A stretch of 21,649 bases of DNA from Actinomycetes bacterium. Lineage in GTDB: Bacteria; Actinomycetota; Acidimicrobiia; Acidimicrobiales; Palsa-688. The position numbers and the translations under genes were made by a program. The DNA lies in contig JAKBBS010000003.1 of assembly GCA_021808425.1 (NCBI GenBank), positions 1 to 21,649 of the forward strand, read 5' to 3'. The notes under the pieces were generated by a model. It was not told where the DNA came from. It saw nothing but the letters and a program-made list of their open reading frames with translations, and did no database searches. Shown piece by piece: positions 16,023-21,649 of the stretch. Within the stretch, counting starts at the first letter, position 1, and each line of letters begins with the position of its first letter.

Positions 16023-17069
16023 CTAGCAACCCACGGACAGCTTTGCTAGCGCGGACGCTGCTGACGCGGACCTGTCGTCGGTAGGGACGGTAACTGTCGG
16101 GTCAGGGGCGAGCGCTCCTAGGGCGGTGAGGGTGCCGAGACGGCGGAGGGTCTCACGCAGCTCGCGTGGGAGTGGGAAGTACTCGTCCTCGTCGGTCTCG
16201 CGGACCTCCTCGACGCCGTCGACCGGGTCGAGGGCAGCTACCAAGGCTTCTACCAGCTCCTCGGGTGCGGAGGCCCCGGCGATCACCCCGACCGTCCCGT
16301 AAAGGTCGTCGGGCAGTTCGGATGGGTCGTCGACGCGGACGACCTTCTGGCAGCCGGAGCTCTGCGCGGTCCGCACGAGGGCGAGAGTGTTCGACGAGGT
16401 GCGCGAGCCTACGACGACCACGCAGTCGCATCGACCGGCGATAGCTTTGAGCGCCCGCTGACGGTTCGTCGTCGCGAAGCACAGGTCCGATGTCCCCGGC
16501 ATCCACAGGTCAGGCCAGCGCTGCTTAGCGGCCTCCAAGATCGTCTGCCACTCGTCGACGGCGAGGGTTGTCTGCGCCAGGAACGCGACGTCTCCCGGAG
16601 TGTCGGGGATCGCTGAGAGCTCCTCGACGCTTTCGACGCGTTTGACGGCGTGTGGTGCCACTGCTTCGGTGCCGATGGCCTCCTGGTGTCCTTTGTGGCC
16701 CACGTAGACGATGCCGTACCCCTTGGAGGCACGCACTTTCACCTCGTGGTGGACTTTCTTCACGAGCGGGCAGACAGCGTTGACGACGATCCCGCCACGC
16801 CGGCGTGCCTCTTCGACCAGCTCGGGCGGCGAGCCGTGCGCCGAGAGCATGAGCGGGGCCCCCGGGGGGACCTCGGCGAGGTCGTCTACGAAGCGTACCC
16901 CGGCCGCCTCGAAACGGCTGACGACCAGGTTGTTGTGGACGATCTCGTGAAAGCAGTAGACCGGGGGCTCGAAGACGGTCGTCATCCACGCCAGCGATTT
17001 GATCGCCATCTCGACCCCGGCGCAGAAGCCCCGAGGCCACGCGAGAAGGACCCGATCTACCCGATGCAC
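16023..17069 (-). CDS. ispH: 4-hydroxy-3-methylbut-2-enyl diphosphate reductase
   Basis: Last enzyme of the MEP pathway: an iron-sulfur reductase that converts HMBPP to IPP and DMAPP. The 348-residue protein has all three cluster cysteines (Cys16 in PRGFCAGV, Cys100 in NAVCPLVKK, Cys197 in SDLCFATTNRQ) and the substrate residues in HEIVHNN (His41), SAHGSPP (His78) and GHQEAIGTE (Glu130), plus SRTSSNT for the diphosphate. The start is GTG at 17069, directly before the conserved N-terminus, with TACTCT six bases upstream; longer upstream readings run into the divergent gene and are not supported. About 35 C-terminal residues extend beyond the core. It is a single-gene unit. Confidence 0.96.
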   Translation of the reverse strand: MHRVDRVLLAWPRGFCAGVEMAIKSLAWMTTVFEPPVYCFHEIVHNNLVVSRFEAAGVRFVDDLAEVPPGAPLMLSAHGSPPELVEEARRRGGIVVNAVCPLVKKVHHEVKVRASKGYGIVYVGHKGHQEAIGTEAVAPHAVKRVESVEELSAIPDTPGDVAFLAQTTLAVDEWQTILEAAKQRWPDLWMPGTSDLCFATTNRQRALKAIAGRCDCVVVVGSRTSSNTLALVRTAQSSGCQKVVRVDDPSELPDDLYGTVGVIAGASAPEELVEALVAALDPVDGVEEVRETDEDEYFPLPRELRETLRRLGTLTALGALAPDPTVTVPTDDRSASAASALAKLSVGC

Positions 17070-17075
17070 TATCGC

Positions 17076-17081
17076 AGAGTA
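17076..17081 (-). promoter_or_regulatory. -10 element TACTCT for ispH
   Basis: On the minus strand TACTCT is followed by six bases and the ispH GTG at 17069. It shares two base pairs (17080-17081) with the plus-strand -10 of the divergent gene. Confidence 0.45.
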
Positions 17082-17085
17082 CCGT
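17080..17085 (+). promoter_or_regulatory. -10 element TACCGT for the DUF512 gene
   Basis: TACCGT ends nine bases before the ATG at 17095, slightly further than elsewhere but still predicting an almost leaderless message. It overlaps the ispH -10 on the opposite strand. Confidence 0.38.
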
Positions 17086-17094
17086 GTCTGGGTT

Positions 17095-18492
17095 ATGTCT
17101 TTGCCTGTCGTGGTGGCGGTCGCCTCCGGGTCGCCTGCCGCCAGAGCAGGGCTGCTTCCCGGAGACCAGATCCTGTCGATGGACGGCCACGAGCCGCGCG
17201 ACGTCATCGAGTACCAGCTGATCGCCGACCAGGAGGCTTTCGACATCGAGGTGCGCCGCGGCGGGATCGAGATGTCTGCCAGGGTGGAGCGCGACGGATT
17301 CGAGTCGCTTGGCATAGAAGTCGATGCGGCGTTGTTCGATCGTGTGCGCACGTGCGACAACCACTGCGCCTTCTGTTTCATCCACCAGCTGCCCAAAGGG
17401 ATGAGGAAAAGCCTGTACGTGCGAGACGACGACTACAGGCTGTCGTTTCTCTACGGGAACTTCACGACTCTCACACGTTTCAGCGAACTCGACCTCGAGC
17501 GGGTCGTCTCGGAGGGCTTGTCGCCGCTGTGGGTGAGCATCCACGCGACTGACCCCGACGTTCGGGCTTCGATGCTGCGCAACCGTCGTGGAGCTACGAG
17601 CCTGCGCTGGCTTCGGGCTCTGCTCGACAACGAGGTGCGTGTTCACGGCCAGATCGTGGTGTGCCCGGGGGTCAACGACGGCGAGGTGTTAGAGGCGTCG
17701 TTGGCCGGAATCATGGACTCCTACCCGGAGCTGGCGAGCGTGGCGTGCGTTCCGCTCGGCGTGAGCAGGTGGAACGTCGAGTCGACGATGAGGCCTCACA
17801 GCTCCGCTGAAGCTGCCGCGGTGGTCGATCTGGTGGAGGAGTGGCAGAGCCTGTTCGTCTCGGCGGTCGGTCACCCGATGGTCTTCGCGTCCGACGAGTA
17901 CTACCTGCAGGCCGGTCGACCCCTGCCTGAGCTTGCTTCGTACGGCGACGTCGCCCAGCACGAGAACGGCGTAGGTATGACGAGGCTCTTCGAGGCCCAG
18001 TTCTGCGGCACTGCCGGCGGAGAGGACGCCCGGCCGGGTGGGTTCTTCGCGTCAGTGGACGGCGCCCCGGCGAGTGGCTACCGAGCCCCTCGTCTCGGCA
18101 GCGGCCGGGAAAATGGCGCAGATTGGACGCCAGTCGGGCTACGCAAGCCGACATCCACAATGCCGGAGGCGGTCAGTATCCTCACCGGGGCGTACGCTGT
18201 CGAAGTGATACGACGGCTGGTGGCGGCTGTCCGACCGGACGCCGAGGTGATCGGGGTGCGCAACGAGTACTTCGGAGGCAATATCTCCGTCGCCGGTCTT
18301 CTCACCGGCTCCGACGTGTCAAGGGTGCTTTCTGAGTTACCGCAAGGCAGGCGTTATCTTCTGCCCGACGTCTGTCTGTCCGGCGGCATGTTCCTGGATG
18401 GGGTTGCGGTTGCCGACCTTTCTCGGCCTGTCGAGGTCATCCGCACGGACGGGGCTGCGCTGCGGCGTGCACTCGCGACGACGCCGTCGTGA
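17095..18492 (+). CDS. PDZ + radical-SAM-like DUF512 family iron-sulfur protein
   Basis: A protein of 465 residues from ATG at 17095. The N-terminal 65 residues are a PDZ-like domain (SPAARAGLLPGDQILSMDGH). Three cysteines follow, Cys87, Cys91 and Cys94 (CDNHCAFC), the spacing of radical-SAM [4Fe-4S] sites, then a TIM-barrel-like region (SFLYGNFTTLTRF, SIHATDP, QIVVCPGVNDG) and the C-terminal DUF512 domain (from about 270, ending with LPDVCLSGGMFLDG). The family is widespread, often next to der, and was called a cyanobacterial FeS oxidoreductase in some databases, but its reaction is unknown to me. The der start overlaps its stop codon, suggesting a shared message and perhaps a link to ribosome assembly; that link is inference. 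Confidence 0.92.
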   Translation: MSLPVVVAVASGSPAARAGLLPGDQILSMDGHEPRDVIEYQLIADQEAFDIEVRRGGIEMSARVERDGFESLGIEVDAALFDRVRTCDNHCAFCFIHQLPKGMRKSLYVRDDDYRLSFLYGNFTTLTRFSELDLERVVSEGLSPLWVSIHATDPDVRASMLRNRRGATSLRWLRALLDNEVRVHGQIVVCPGVNDGEVLEASLAGIMDSYPELASVACVPLGVSRWNVESTMRPHSSAEAAAVVDLVEEWQSLFVSAVGHPMVFASDEYYLQAGRPLPELASYGDVAQHENGVGMTRLFEAQFCGTAGGEDARPGGFFASVDGAPASGYRAPRLGSGRENGADWTPVGLRKPTSTMPEAVSILTGAYAVEVIRRLVAAVRPDAEVIGVRNEYFGGNISVAGLLTGSDVSRVLSELPQGRRYLLPDVCLSGGMFLDGVAVADLSRPVEVIRTDGAALRRALATTPS

Positions 18493-19793
18493 TGCCGCTC
18501 GTCGCGGTCGTCGGACGGCCGAATGTCGGCAAGAGCACCCTGGTCAACCGTATTGTGGGAAGGCGCGAGGCGATCGTCGAGGAACATCCTGGGGTGACCC
18601 GCGACCGCAAGTTCCTGCAGGCGGAATGGTCGGGACGGCCTTTCACGATCGTCGACACTGGTGGATGGCTGACGAGCGGATCGAGCCTGGACCGCCAGGT
18701 GTCACGCCAAGCGGAGCGGGCGATCCGGGACTCCGATGCGGTACTGTTCGTCGTCGACGGGACCGTCGGCATCACCGACGACGACGCGAAAGTCGCTGCC
18801 CTGCTGCGCCGACTCGGCCGACCGGTGCTGCTCGTAGCGAACAAGGTGGACTCGTCGAATCGCGAGAGCGACGTGTGGGGCTTCACCAGGATCGGCCTAG
18901 GGGACCCGCACCCGATCAGCGCCCTGCACGGGCGGGGCACCGGGGACCTGCTCGACGCTCTCGTGAGCATGTTCGCGCCGGTCGAGGAGCCGGAGTCCGG
19001 GGGAGACACTGGCCCCGGCCCCGACGGGCCGCCGAGCGTGGCGATCGTCGGAAGACCGAACGTCGGCAAGTCGACGTTATTCAATCGGTTGATCGGCGAC
19101 GAGCGTTCGGTGGTTCACGACCTAGCCGGCACGACCAGGGACAGCATCGACACGTTGATATCGACACCTGACGGCGACATAGTGCTCGTCGACACGGCAG
19201 GCATGCGGCGTAGGAGCAAAGAGGCCGAAGGCGCCGAGTATTACTCGATGGTCCGGGCGCTGCAGTCGCTTGACCGGGCTAGATGCGCCGTCATGGTGAT
19301 GGACGCTTCGGAAGGAATCACTCGCCAGGATCAGCGCCTTGCAGAGCGCGTGGATGCTGCCGGCGGGCCCGCCGTGCTGGTTCTCAACAAGTGGGATGTC
19401 TTGGACGCCGCAGGCCGCGCTGACATGCGCGCCGAGGTAGCCGACCGCCTCGCCTTCCTCGCTTACGCGCCTGTGTTAACCCTGAGCGCCAGGACCGGGC
19501 TGGGCGTGCACAAGCTGCTGCCCGCTGTCCATCAAGCGATCGAAGCGTCATCCAAGAGGGTGCCGACCGCTGAACTGAACCAGGTGATAGCGGCCGCGCA
19601 GGCCGCCCACGCATCACCTGGCGGCAGGGTGCTCTACGCAACGCAGGGGACAGTCGACCCGCCGACTTTCACCTTGTTCGCAACCAAGACTATTCCCGGC
19701 CCGTACCTGCGATACCTGGAGCGGCGCCTGCGGGACCATTTCGACTTCGGTCCGACACCTCTCGTGTTCCGGGTTCGCAGACGGACTTCATAG
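18492..19793 (+). CDS. der: Ribosome biogenesis GTPase Der (EngA)
   Basis: A tandem-GTPase protein of 433 residues that assists 50S subunit maturation. The first GTPase has G1 GRPNVGKST (8-16), G3 DTGGW (55-59) and G4 NKVD (117-120). The second has GRPNVGKST (187-195), DTAGM and NKWD. The C-terminal 100 residues are the KH-like domain with GRVLYATQG and PPTFTLFATK. The start is ATG at 18492, sharing its first base with the upstream stop (TGATG); a GTG three bases earlier is possible. The acidic linker between the GTPases (EEPESGGDTGPGPDGPP) is of normal length. It corresponds to Rv1713 and ends the block shared with Mycobacterium. Confidence 0.97.
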   Translation: MPLVAVVGRPNVGKSTLVNRIVGRREAIVEEHPGVTRDRKFLQAEWSGRPFTIVDTGGWLTSGSSLDRQVSRQAERAIRDSDAVLFVVDGTVGITDDDAKVAALLRRLGRPVLLVANKVDSSNRESDVWGFTRIGLGDPHPISALHGRGTGDLLDALVSMFAPVEEPESGGDTGPGPDGPPSVAIVGRPNVGKSTLFNRLIGDERSVVHDLAGTTRDSIDTLISTPDGDIVLVDTAGMRRRSKEAEGAEYYSMVRALQSLDRARCAVMVMDASEGITRQDQRLAERVDAAGGPAVLVLNKWDVLDAAGRADMRAEVADRLAFLAYAPVLTLSARTGLGVHKLLPAVHQAIEASSKRVPTAELNQVIAAAQAAHASPGGRVLYATQGTVDPPTFTLFATKTIPGPYLRYLERRLRDHFDFGPTPLVFRVRRRTS

Positions 19794-19797
19794 GACC

Positions 19798-19816
19798 GCC
19801 GATTCGCACAATCCGG
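19798..19816 (+). terminator. Weak hairpin after der
   Basis: CCGATT (19799-19804) pairs with AATCCGG (19810-19816) with one bulged base and a five-base loop, just after the der stop codon. There is no U-tract. It may mark the end of the DUF512-der message but is a weak structure. Confidence 0.22.
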
Positions 19817-19848
19817 TGACAGAAACCGCATCGGGGTCGCTGCGCAGG

Positions 19849-19854
19849 TAGCCT
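19849..19854 (+). promoter_or_regulatory. -10 element TAGCCT for the SpoIIE-type gene
   Basis: TAGCCT ends seven bases before the ATG at 19862, giving a predicted leaderless transcript independent of der. Confidence 0.42.
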
Positions 19855-19861
19855 AGGTGGT

Positions 19862-20953
19862 ATGCCCCCCAAGCCGTGGCTGGCGGTAGCTGCGATACTC
19901 TGCGTCGTTGCGGCCGCCCTGTGGGGCCGTGCGGCGGCTCGCCTTGCGCGCGCCGCTCGGCGCATCAAGGTCGAAACCTCGGCGTCCTCGAACGGCCGGG
20001 AGGCCCACGAGCTGGCCCGCGCCGCGTTCGACAAGGACCTTCACGCGACGCTGCTCTACGCGATTCTCGCCGTTGCCCTCGGGATCGGGGCCGAGTCGAA
20101 GTCGGCGTGGTTTTCGATCCCGCTTGCCGCTGTGGCCATTCCGGTGCTGATGACTGTCCGCTTCGCGCCCCGTTTTCTGGCTGAAGCCCGAACAGCCGAA
20201 GTGCGCGCCATGCTCGAACGCCGTGCGGAGGAGGTACTCGCGCAGGACCAGCTCGCGCCGAGGCGTTGGGCCGACCGGCTGGCCCCCGAAACCCTCCCTC
20301 AGGTCGAGGGATTCGAGCTCGGGCGGGTCTACGAGCCCGGCAGCGGGATGATGGCGGGTGACTTCTACGACGTGTTCTCGACTACGGGAGGACGCCTCGC
20401 GATCGTTATCGGCGACGTCGCGGGTCACGGTATCGACCCGTCGATCACAGCGTTTCAGGTCAAATACCTGCTTCGAACCTTTATCCGCCAGTTCCGTGAC
20501 CCTGCGCAAGCGTTGGAGGAGCTCAACCGGGCACTTTCTGTTGGGAGCCGCCCGGAGGATCTCGTCTCCGTCTGCGTGGTGGTCCTGGACCCTGTAGCCG
20601 GAACGCTACGCCACGCGTCGGCGGGTCATCCGGCCACCTGGTTGTGGCAGGACTCGGAGATACACGCCCTCAGGGCGACCGGCCCCCTTTTGACCTTGGA
20701 TCCGGCTGGAACGTACTTTTCGAGGGAGCGCCCCCTCCTTGTCGGCGACGTTATTCTCATGTACACGGACGGCCTCGCCGAAGCCCGGTCGGGAGGTCAG
20801 ATTTTCGGGGAGGACCGGATCGCCGCCGCTCTACGACGAGATCCCGGCCAGGACGCCTCGATCCTCTGCAAGGACCTTCTCGAAGCCGCCCGCGACTTCG
20901 CATCGGGCCCCCTCGGCGACGACGTGGCGATCCTGGCGGTGAGGAGGGTATGA
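19862..20953 (+). CDS. Membrane-anchored PP2C/SpoIIE-type serine phosphatase
   Basis: A protein of 363 residues. Three hydrophobic segments (about 6-22, 62-77 and 82-99) form an N-terminal membrane part, followed by a short helical linker (about 100-135) and a PP2C SpoIIE catalytic domain (about 148-362). Metal-binding motifs are intact: GDFYDVF (166-172), GDVAGHG (184-190), ASAGHPATWL, MYTDGLAEAR and the terminal DDVAILAVRR. Such phosphatases typically dephosphorylate anti-anti-sigma factors (STAS proteins) in partner-switching systems, but no STAS protein, anti-sigma kinase or sigma factor is in the window, so the target is unknown. No extracellular sensor domain is visible; the 39-residue loop between segments 1 and 2 is the largest non-catalytic part. 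Shortly downstream, after a hairpin, is a small zinc-ribbon membrane protein. Confidence 0.92.
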   Translation: MPPKPWLAVAAILCVVAAALWGRAAARLARAARRIKVETSASSNGREAHELARAAFDKDLHATLLYAILAVALGIGAESKSAWFSIPLAAVAIPVLMTVRFAPRFLAEARTAEVRAMLERRAEEVLAQDQLAPRRWADRLAPETLPQVEGFELGRVYEPGSGMMAGDFYDVFSTTGGRLAIVIGDVAGHGIDPSITAFQVKYLLRTFIRQFRDPAQALEELNRALSVGSRPEDLVSVCVVVLDPVAGTLRHASAGHPATWLWQDSEIHALRATGPLLTLDPAGTYFSRERPLLVGDVILMYTDGLAEARSGGQIFGEDRIAAALRRDPGQDASILCKDLLEAARDFASGPLGDDVAILAVRRV

Positions 20954-20954
20954 G

Positions 20955-20990
20955 GAGAGCGGGAACCGTCACAGCGGTGACGTCGCTCTC
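20955..20990 (+). terminator. Two-part hairpin between SpoIIE-type and zinc-ribbon genes
   Basis: GAGAGCG (20955-20961) pairs with CGCTCTC (20984-20990), and inside it CGTCAC (20967-20972) pairs with GTGACG (20977-20982) around an AGCG loop. There are 13 base pairs in all, interrupted by a 5-base/1-base internal loop. It begins one base after the phosphatase stop codon and ends 14 bases before the next ATG. No U-tract follows, so it may be a U-less terminator, an attenuator or an mRNA-stabilising structure. Confidence 0.5.
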
Positions 20991-21004
20991 TGAAAGGCCC
21001 GCCC

Positions 21005-21205
21005 ATGCCGTGGTGTGAGGACTGCAGCCACTTCTGGAACGCGAAGAACCTCGCCGAGAACGGAGCGTGCCCGACATGCGGAACGGTCCTCGAGACGGGA
21101 CCACGCAAGGTCCCGTGGCATTTCAAGGTCTTGCTCGTAGGTCTCGCCGGCTACTTGATCTATCGGATCTACTGGTTCGCGGAATGGCTCCCGAAGCACG
21201 TTTGA
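21005..21205 (+). CDS. Small zinc-ribbon membrane protein
   Basis: A protein of 66 residues. The N-terminus has two CxxC pairs (Cys4/Cys7 and Cys22/Cys25, in WCEDC and CPTCG) forming a zinc ribbon. Residues about 40-60 (KVLLVGLAGYLIYRIYWFAEWL region) form one transmembrane helix, and the tail is short. No known family function is recognised; similar small zinc-ribbon/TM proteins occur as hypothetical genes in related actinobacteria, as far as I recall. A GAAAGG ribosome-binding site (20992-20997 region) lies about eight bases before the ATG. Coding is supported by the ordered cysteine pairs, TM segment and RBS. Its stop codon overlaps the -35 of the tRNA promoter. Confidence 0.82.
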   Translation: MPWCEDCSHFWNAKNLAENGACPTCGTVLETGPRKVPWHFKVLLVGLAGYLIYRIYWFAEWLPKHV

Positions 21206-21232
21206 CTCGCGGGCCGTATCGTCGGGTAGGAT
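21202..21232 (+). promoter_or_regulatory. tRNA-Pro promoter (TTGACT ... TAGGAT)
   Basis: A -35 TTGACT (21202-21207) and a -10 TAGGAT (21227-21232) are separated by 19 bases. Transcription would start near 21239, eight bases before the mature tRNA. It is the only promoter in the window with a clear -35, which fits strong stable-RNA expression. Confidence 0.65.
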
Positions 21233-21246
21233 CTCCGTGTAATTTT

Positions 21247-21320
21247 CGGGCGGTGGCGCAGTTTGGTAGCGCACCAGACTGGGGGTCTGGGGGTCGCGGG
21301 TTCAAGTCCCGCCCGCCCGA
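21247..21320 (+). tRNA. tRNA-Pro (anticodon GGG)
   Basis: A complete cloverleaf of 74 bases. The acceptor stem CGGGCGG (21247-21253) pairs perfectly with CCGCCCG (21313-21319), with discriminator A at 21320. The D arm has GCGC/GCGC, the anticodon arm CCAGA/TCTGG encloses the loop CTGGGGG with anticodon GGG, and the T arm GCGGG/CCCGC has loop TTCAAGT. It reads CCC (and CCU) proline codons, which suits a GC-rich genome. The 3' CCA is not encoded and must be added enzymatically. Confidence 0.97.
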
Positions 21321-21364
21321 CGCATCGCATACGCACGCAAGTCAACGCCGGGCGTCTGCGCCGA

Positions 21365-21370
21365 TAGGAT
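21365..21370 (+). promoter_or_regulatory. -10 element TAGGAT for the coiled-coil gene
   Basis: TAGGAT ends seven bases before GTG 21378. The same hexamer is used upstream of pyrG and the tRNA. It supports a leaderless start at 21378. Confidence 0.45.
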
Positions 21371-21377
21371 CGTAGTA

Positions 21378-21649
21378 GTGGACACGCTCGACATGATCCG
21401 TCAGATCGAGGCCGACCCTGGATTGCGCGCGCAACTGCGGGTCTTGTTGCTCACCGAAGAAGTTCTCCAGCTTCCCCAGCTAGTTGCGGAGAACAGTCGG
21501 GACATCCGTGAACTCAGGCTGGTGGCGGAGGCGCTGTTGGGTCGCGCTGAGTCGCTGGAGCGGGGTCAGGAGGCGCTGTTGGGTCGCGCTGAGTCGCTGG
21601 AGCGGGGTCAGGAGGCGCTGTTGGGTCGCGCTGAGTCGCTGGAGCGGGG
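21378..21649 (+). CDS. Repeat-built coiled-coil protein, 5' part (runs off the window)
   Basis: An open frame from GTG 21378 continues to the last base with no stop. The first 50 residues are non-repetitive (IRQIEADPGLRAQL, then LLLTEEVLQLPQLVAEN). From residue 51 it consists of exact 14-residue repeats, EALLGRAESLERGQ, i.e. two heptads each, predicted to form a long coiled coil. The N-terminus resembles a group of bacterial coiled-coil proteins that, as I recall, often end in a DUF3782 or PD-(D/E)XK nuclease-like domain, but that part is not in the window and the link is unproven. ATG 21393 is an alternative start. The TAGGAT hexamer seven bases upstream of the GTG supports 21378. Confidence 0.72.
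   Translation, partial: MDTLDMIRQIEADPGLRAQLRVLLLTEEVLQLPQLVAENSRDIRELRLVAEALLGRAESLERGQEALLGRAESLERGQEALLGRAESLER
21528..21649 (+). repeat. 42-bp exact tandem repeat inside the coiled-coil gene
   Basis: Units begin at 21528, 21570 and 21612; the first two are identical over all 42 bases and the third is identical over the 38 bases present before the window ends. The period is a multiple of three, so copy-number change would keep the reading frame. There are no spacers, so this is not a CRISPR array. Confidence 0.95.

Noticed and set aside
16525..17646. A long minus-strand frame and a longer ispH reading extending into the DUF512 gene
   Set aside because: Both overlap confidently identified genes. 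IspH homology begins at GTG 17069 and the upstream residues are not family-like.
21321..21364. Small hairpins (ACGCC/GGCGT and GGCG/CGCC) after the tRNA as a terminator or attachment site
   Set aside because: The stems are short and mutually exclusive, have no T-tract, and no integrase or duplicated tRNA 3' end is seen.
21528..21649. Direct repeats that might be a CRISPR array
   Set aside because: The units are contiguous with no spacers, keep a reading frame and encode heptads, so they are a coding tandem repeat.

Overview
The window is a GC-rich (about two-thirds G+C by eye), densely packed bacterial chromosome segment with 21 protein genes and one tRNA. It is almost certainly from an actinobacterium (Actinomycetota). 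The gene order glycerophosphate-type HAD phosphatase, tlyA, NAD kinase, recN, pyrG, NUDIX, scpA, scpB, rluB-like, cmk, der follows the Mycobacterium tuberculosis Rv1692-Rv1713 block. GTG and TTG starts are common, and many operons appear to begin with a TANNNT hexamer 5-9 bases before the start codon, the arrangement of leaderless actinobacterial mRNAs. The pairing of DUF1015, tyrA-aroA and a DUF512 radical-SAM protein with this block suggests a deep-branching class such as Acidimicrobiia. That placement is inference.

Layout. Positions 1-243 hold no convincing gene. Bases 1-142 are AT-rich and carry three copies of a palindrome-like motif with an imperfect terminal inverted repeat. A DUF1015 gene (minus) is divergent from a large plus-strand run: HAD phosphatase, a phasin-like protein with a basic tail, tlyA (rRNA methylation), nadK, recN, pyrG and an ADP-ribose-type NUDIX hydrolase, then a TraR/DksA zinc-finger protein. 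trpS follows on the minus strand. Next come scpA-scpB (condensin partners), an RluB-type pseudouridine synthase, tyrA, aroA, cmk and plsC, mostly with overlapping or abutting ends. ispH (minus) and the DUF512 gene start 26 bp apart with overlapping -10 elements, and der overlaps the end of the DUF512 gene. The last 1.8 kb has a membrane SpoIIE-type PP2C phosphatase, a strong two-part hairpin, a small zinc-ribbon membrane protein, tRNA-Pro(GGG) with a recognisable promoter, and the 5' part of a coiled-coil gene built of exact 42-bp tandem repeats.

Taken together this is mainly a housekeeping region: nucleotide and NAD supply (nadK, pyrG, cmk), aromatic amino acids and isoprenoids (tyrA, aroA, ispH), translation and ribosome maturation (tlyA, rluB, trpS, der, tRNA-Pro) and chromosome maintenance (recN, scpAB). 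I see no phage, transposase, CRISPR array or defence island. The less ordinary parts are the two repeat-bearing ends (which may be assembly breakpoints), the repeat-built coiled-coil gene, the phasin-like protein placed before tlyA, the unassigned DUF512 and DUF1015 proteins, the hairpin before the zinc-ribbon gene, and the widespread leaderless promoter architecture.
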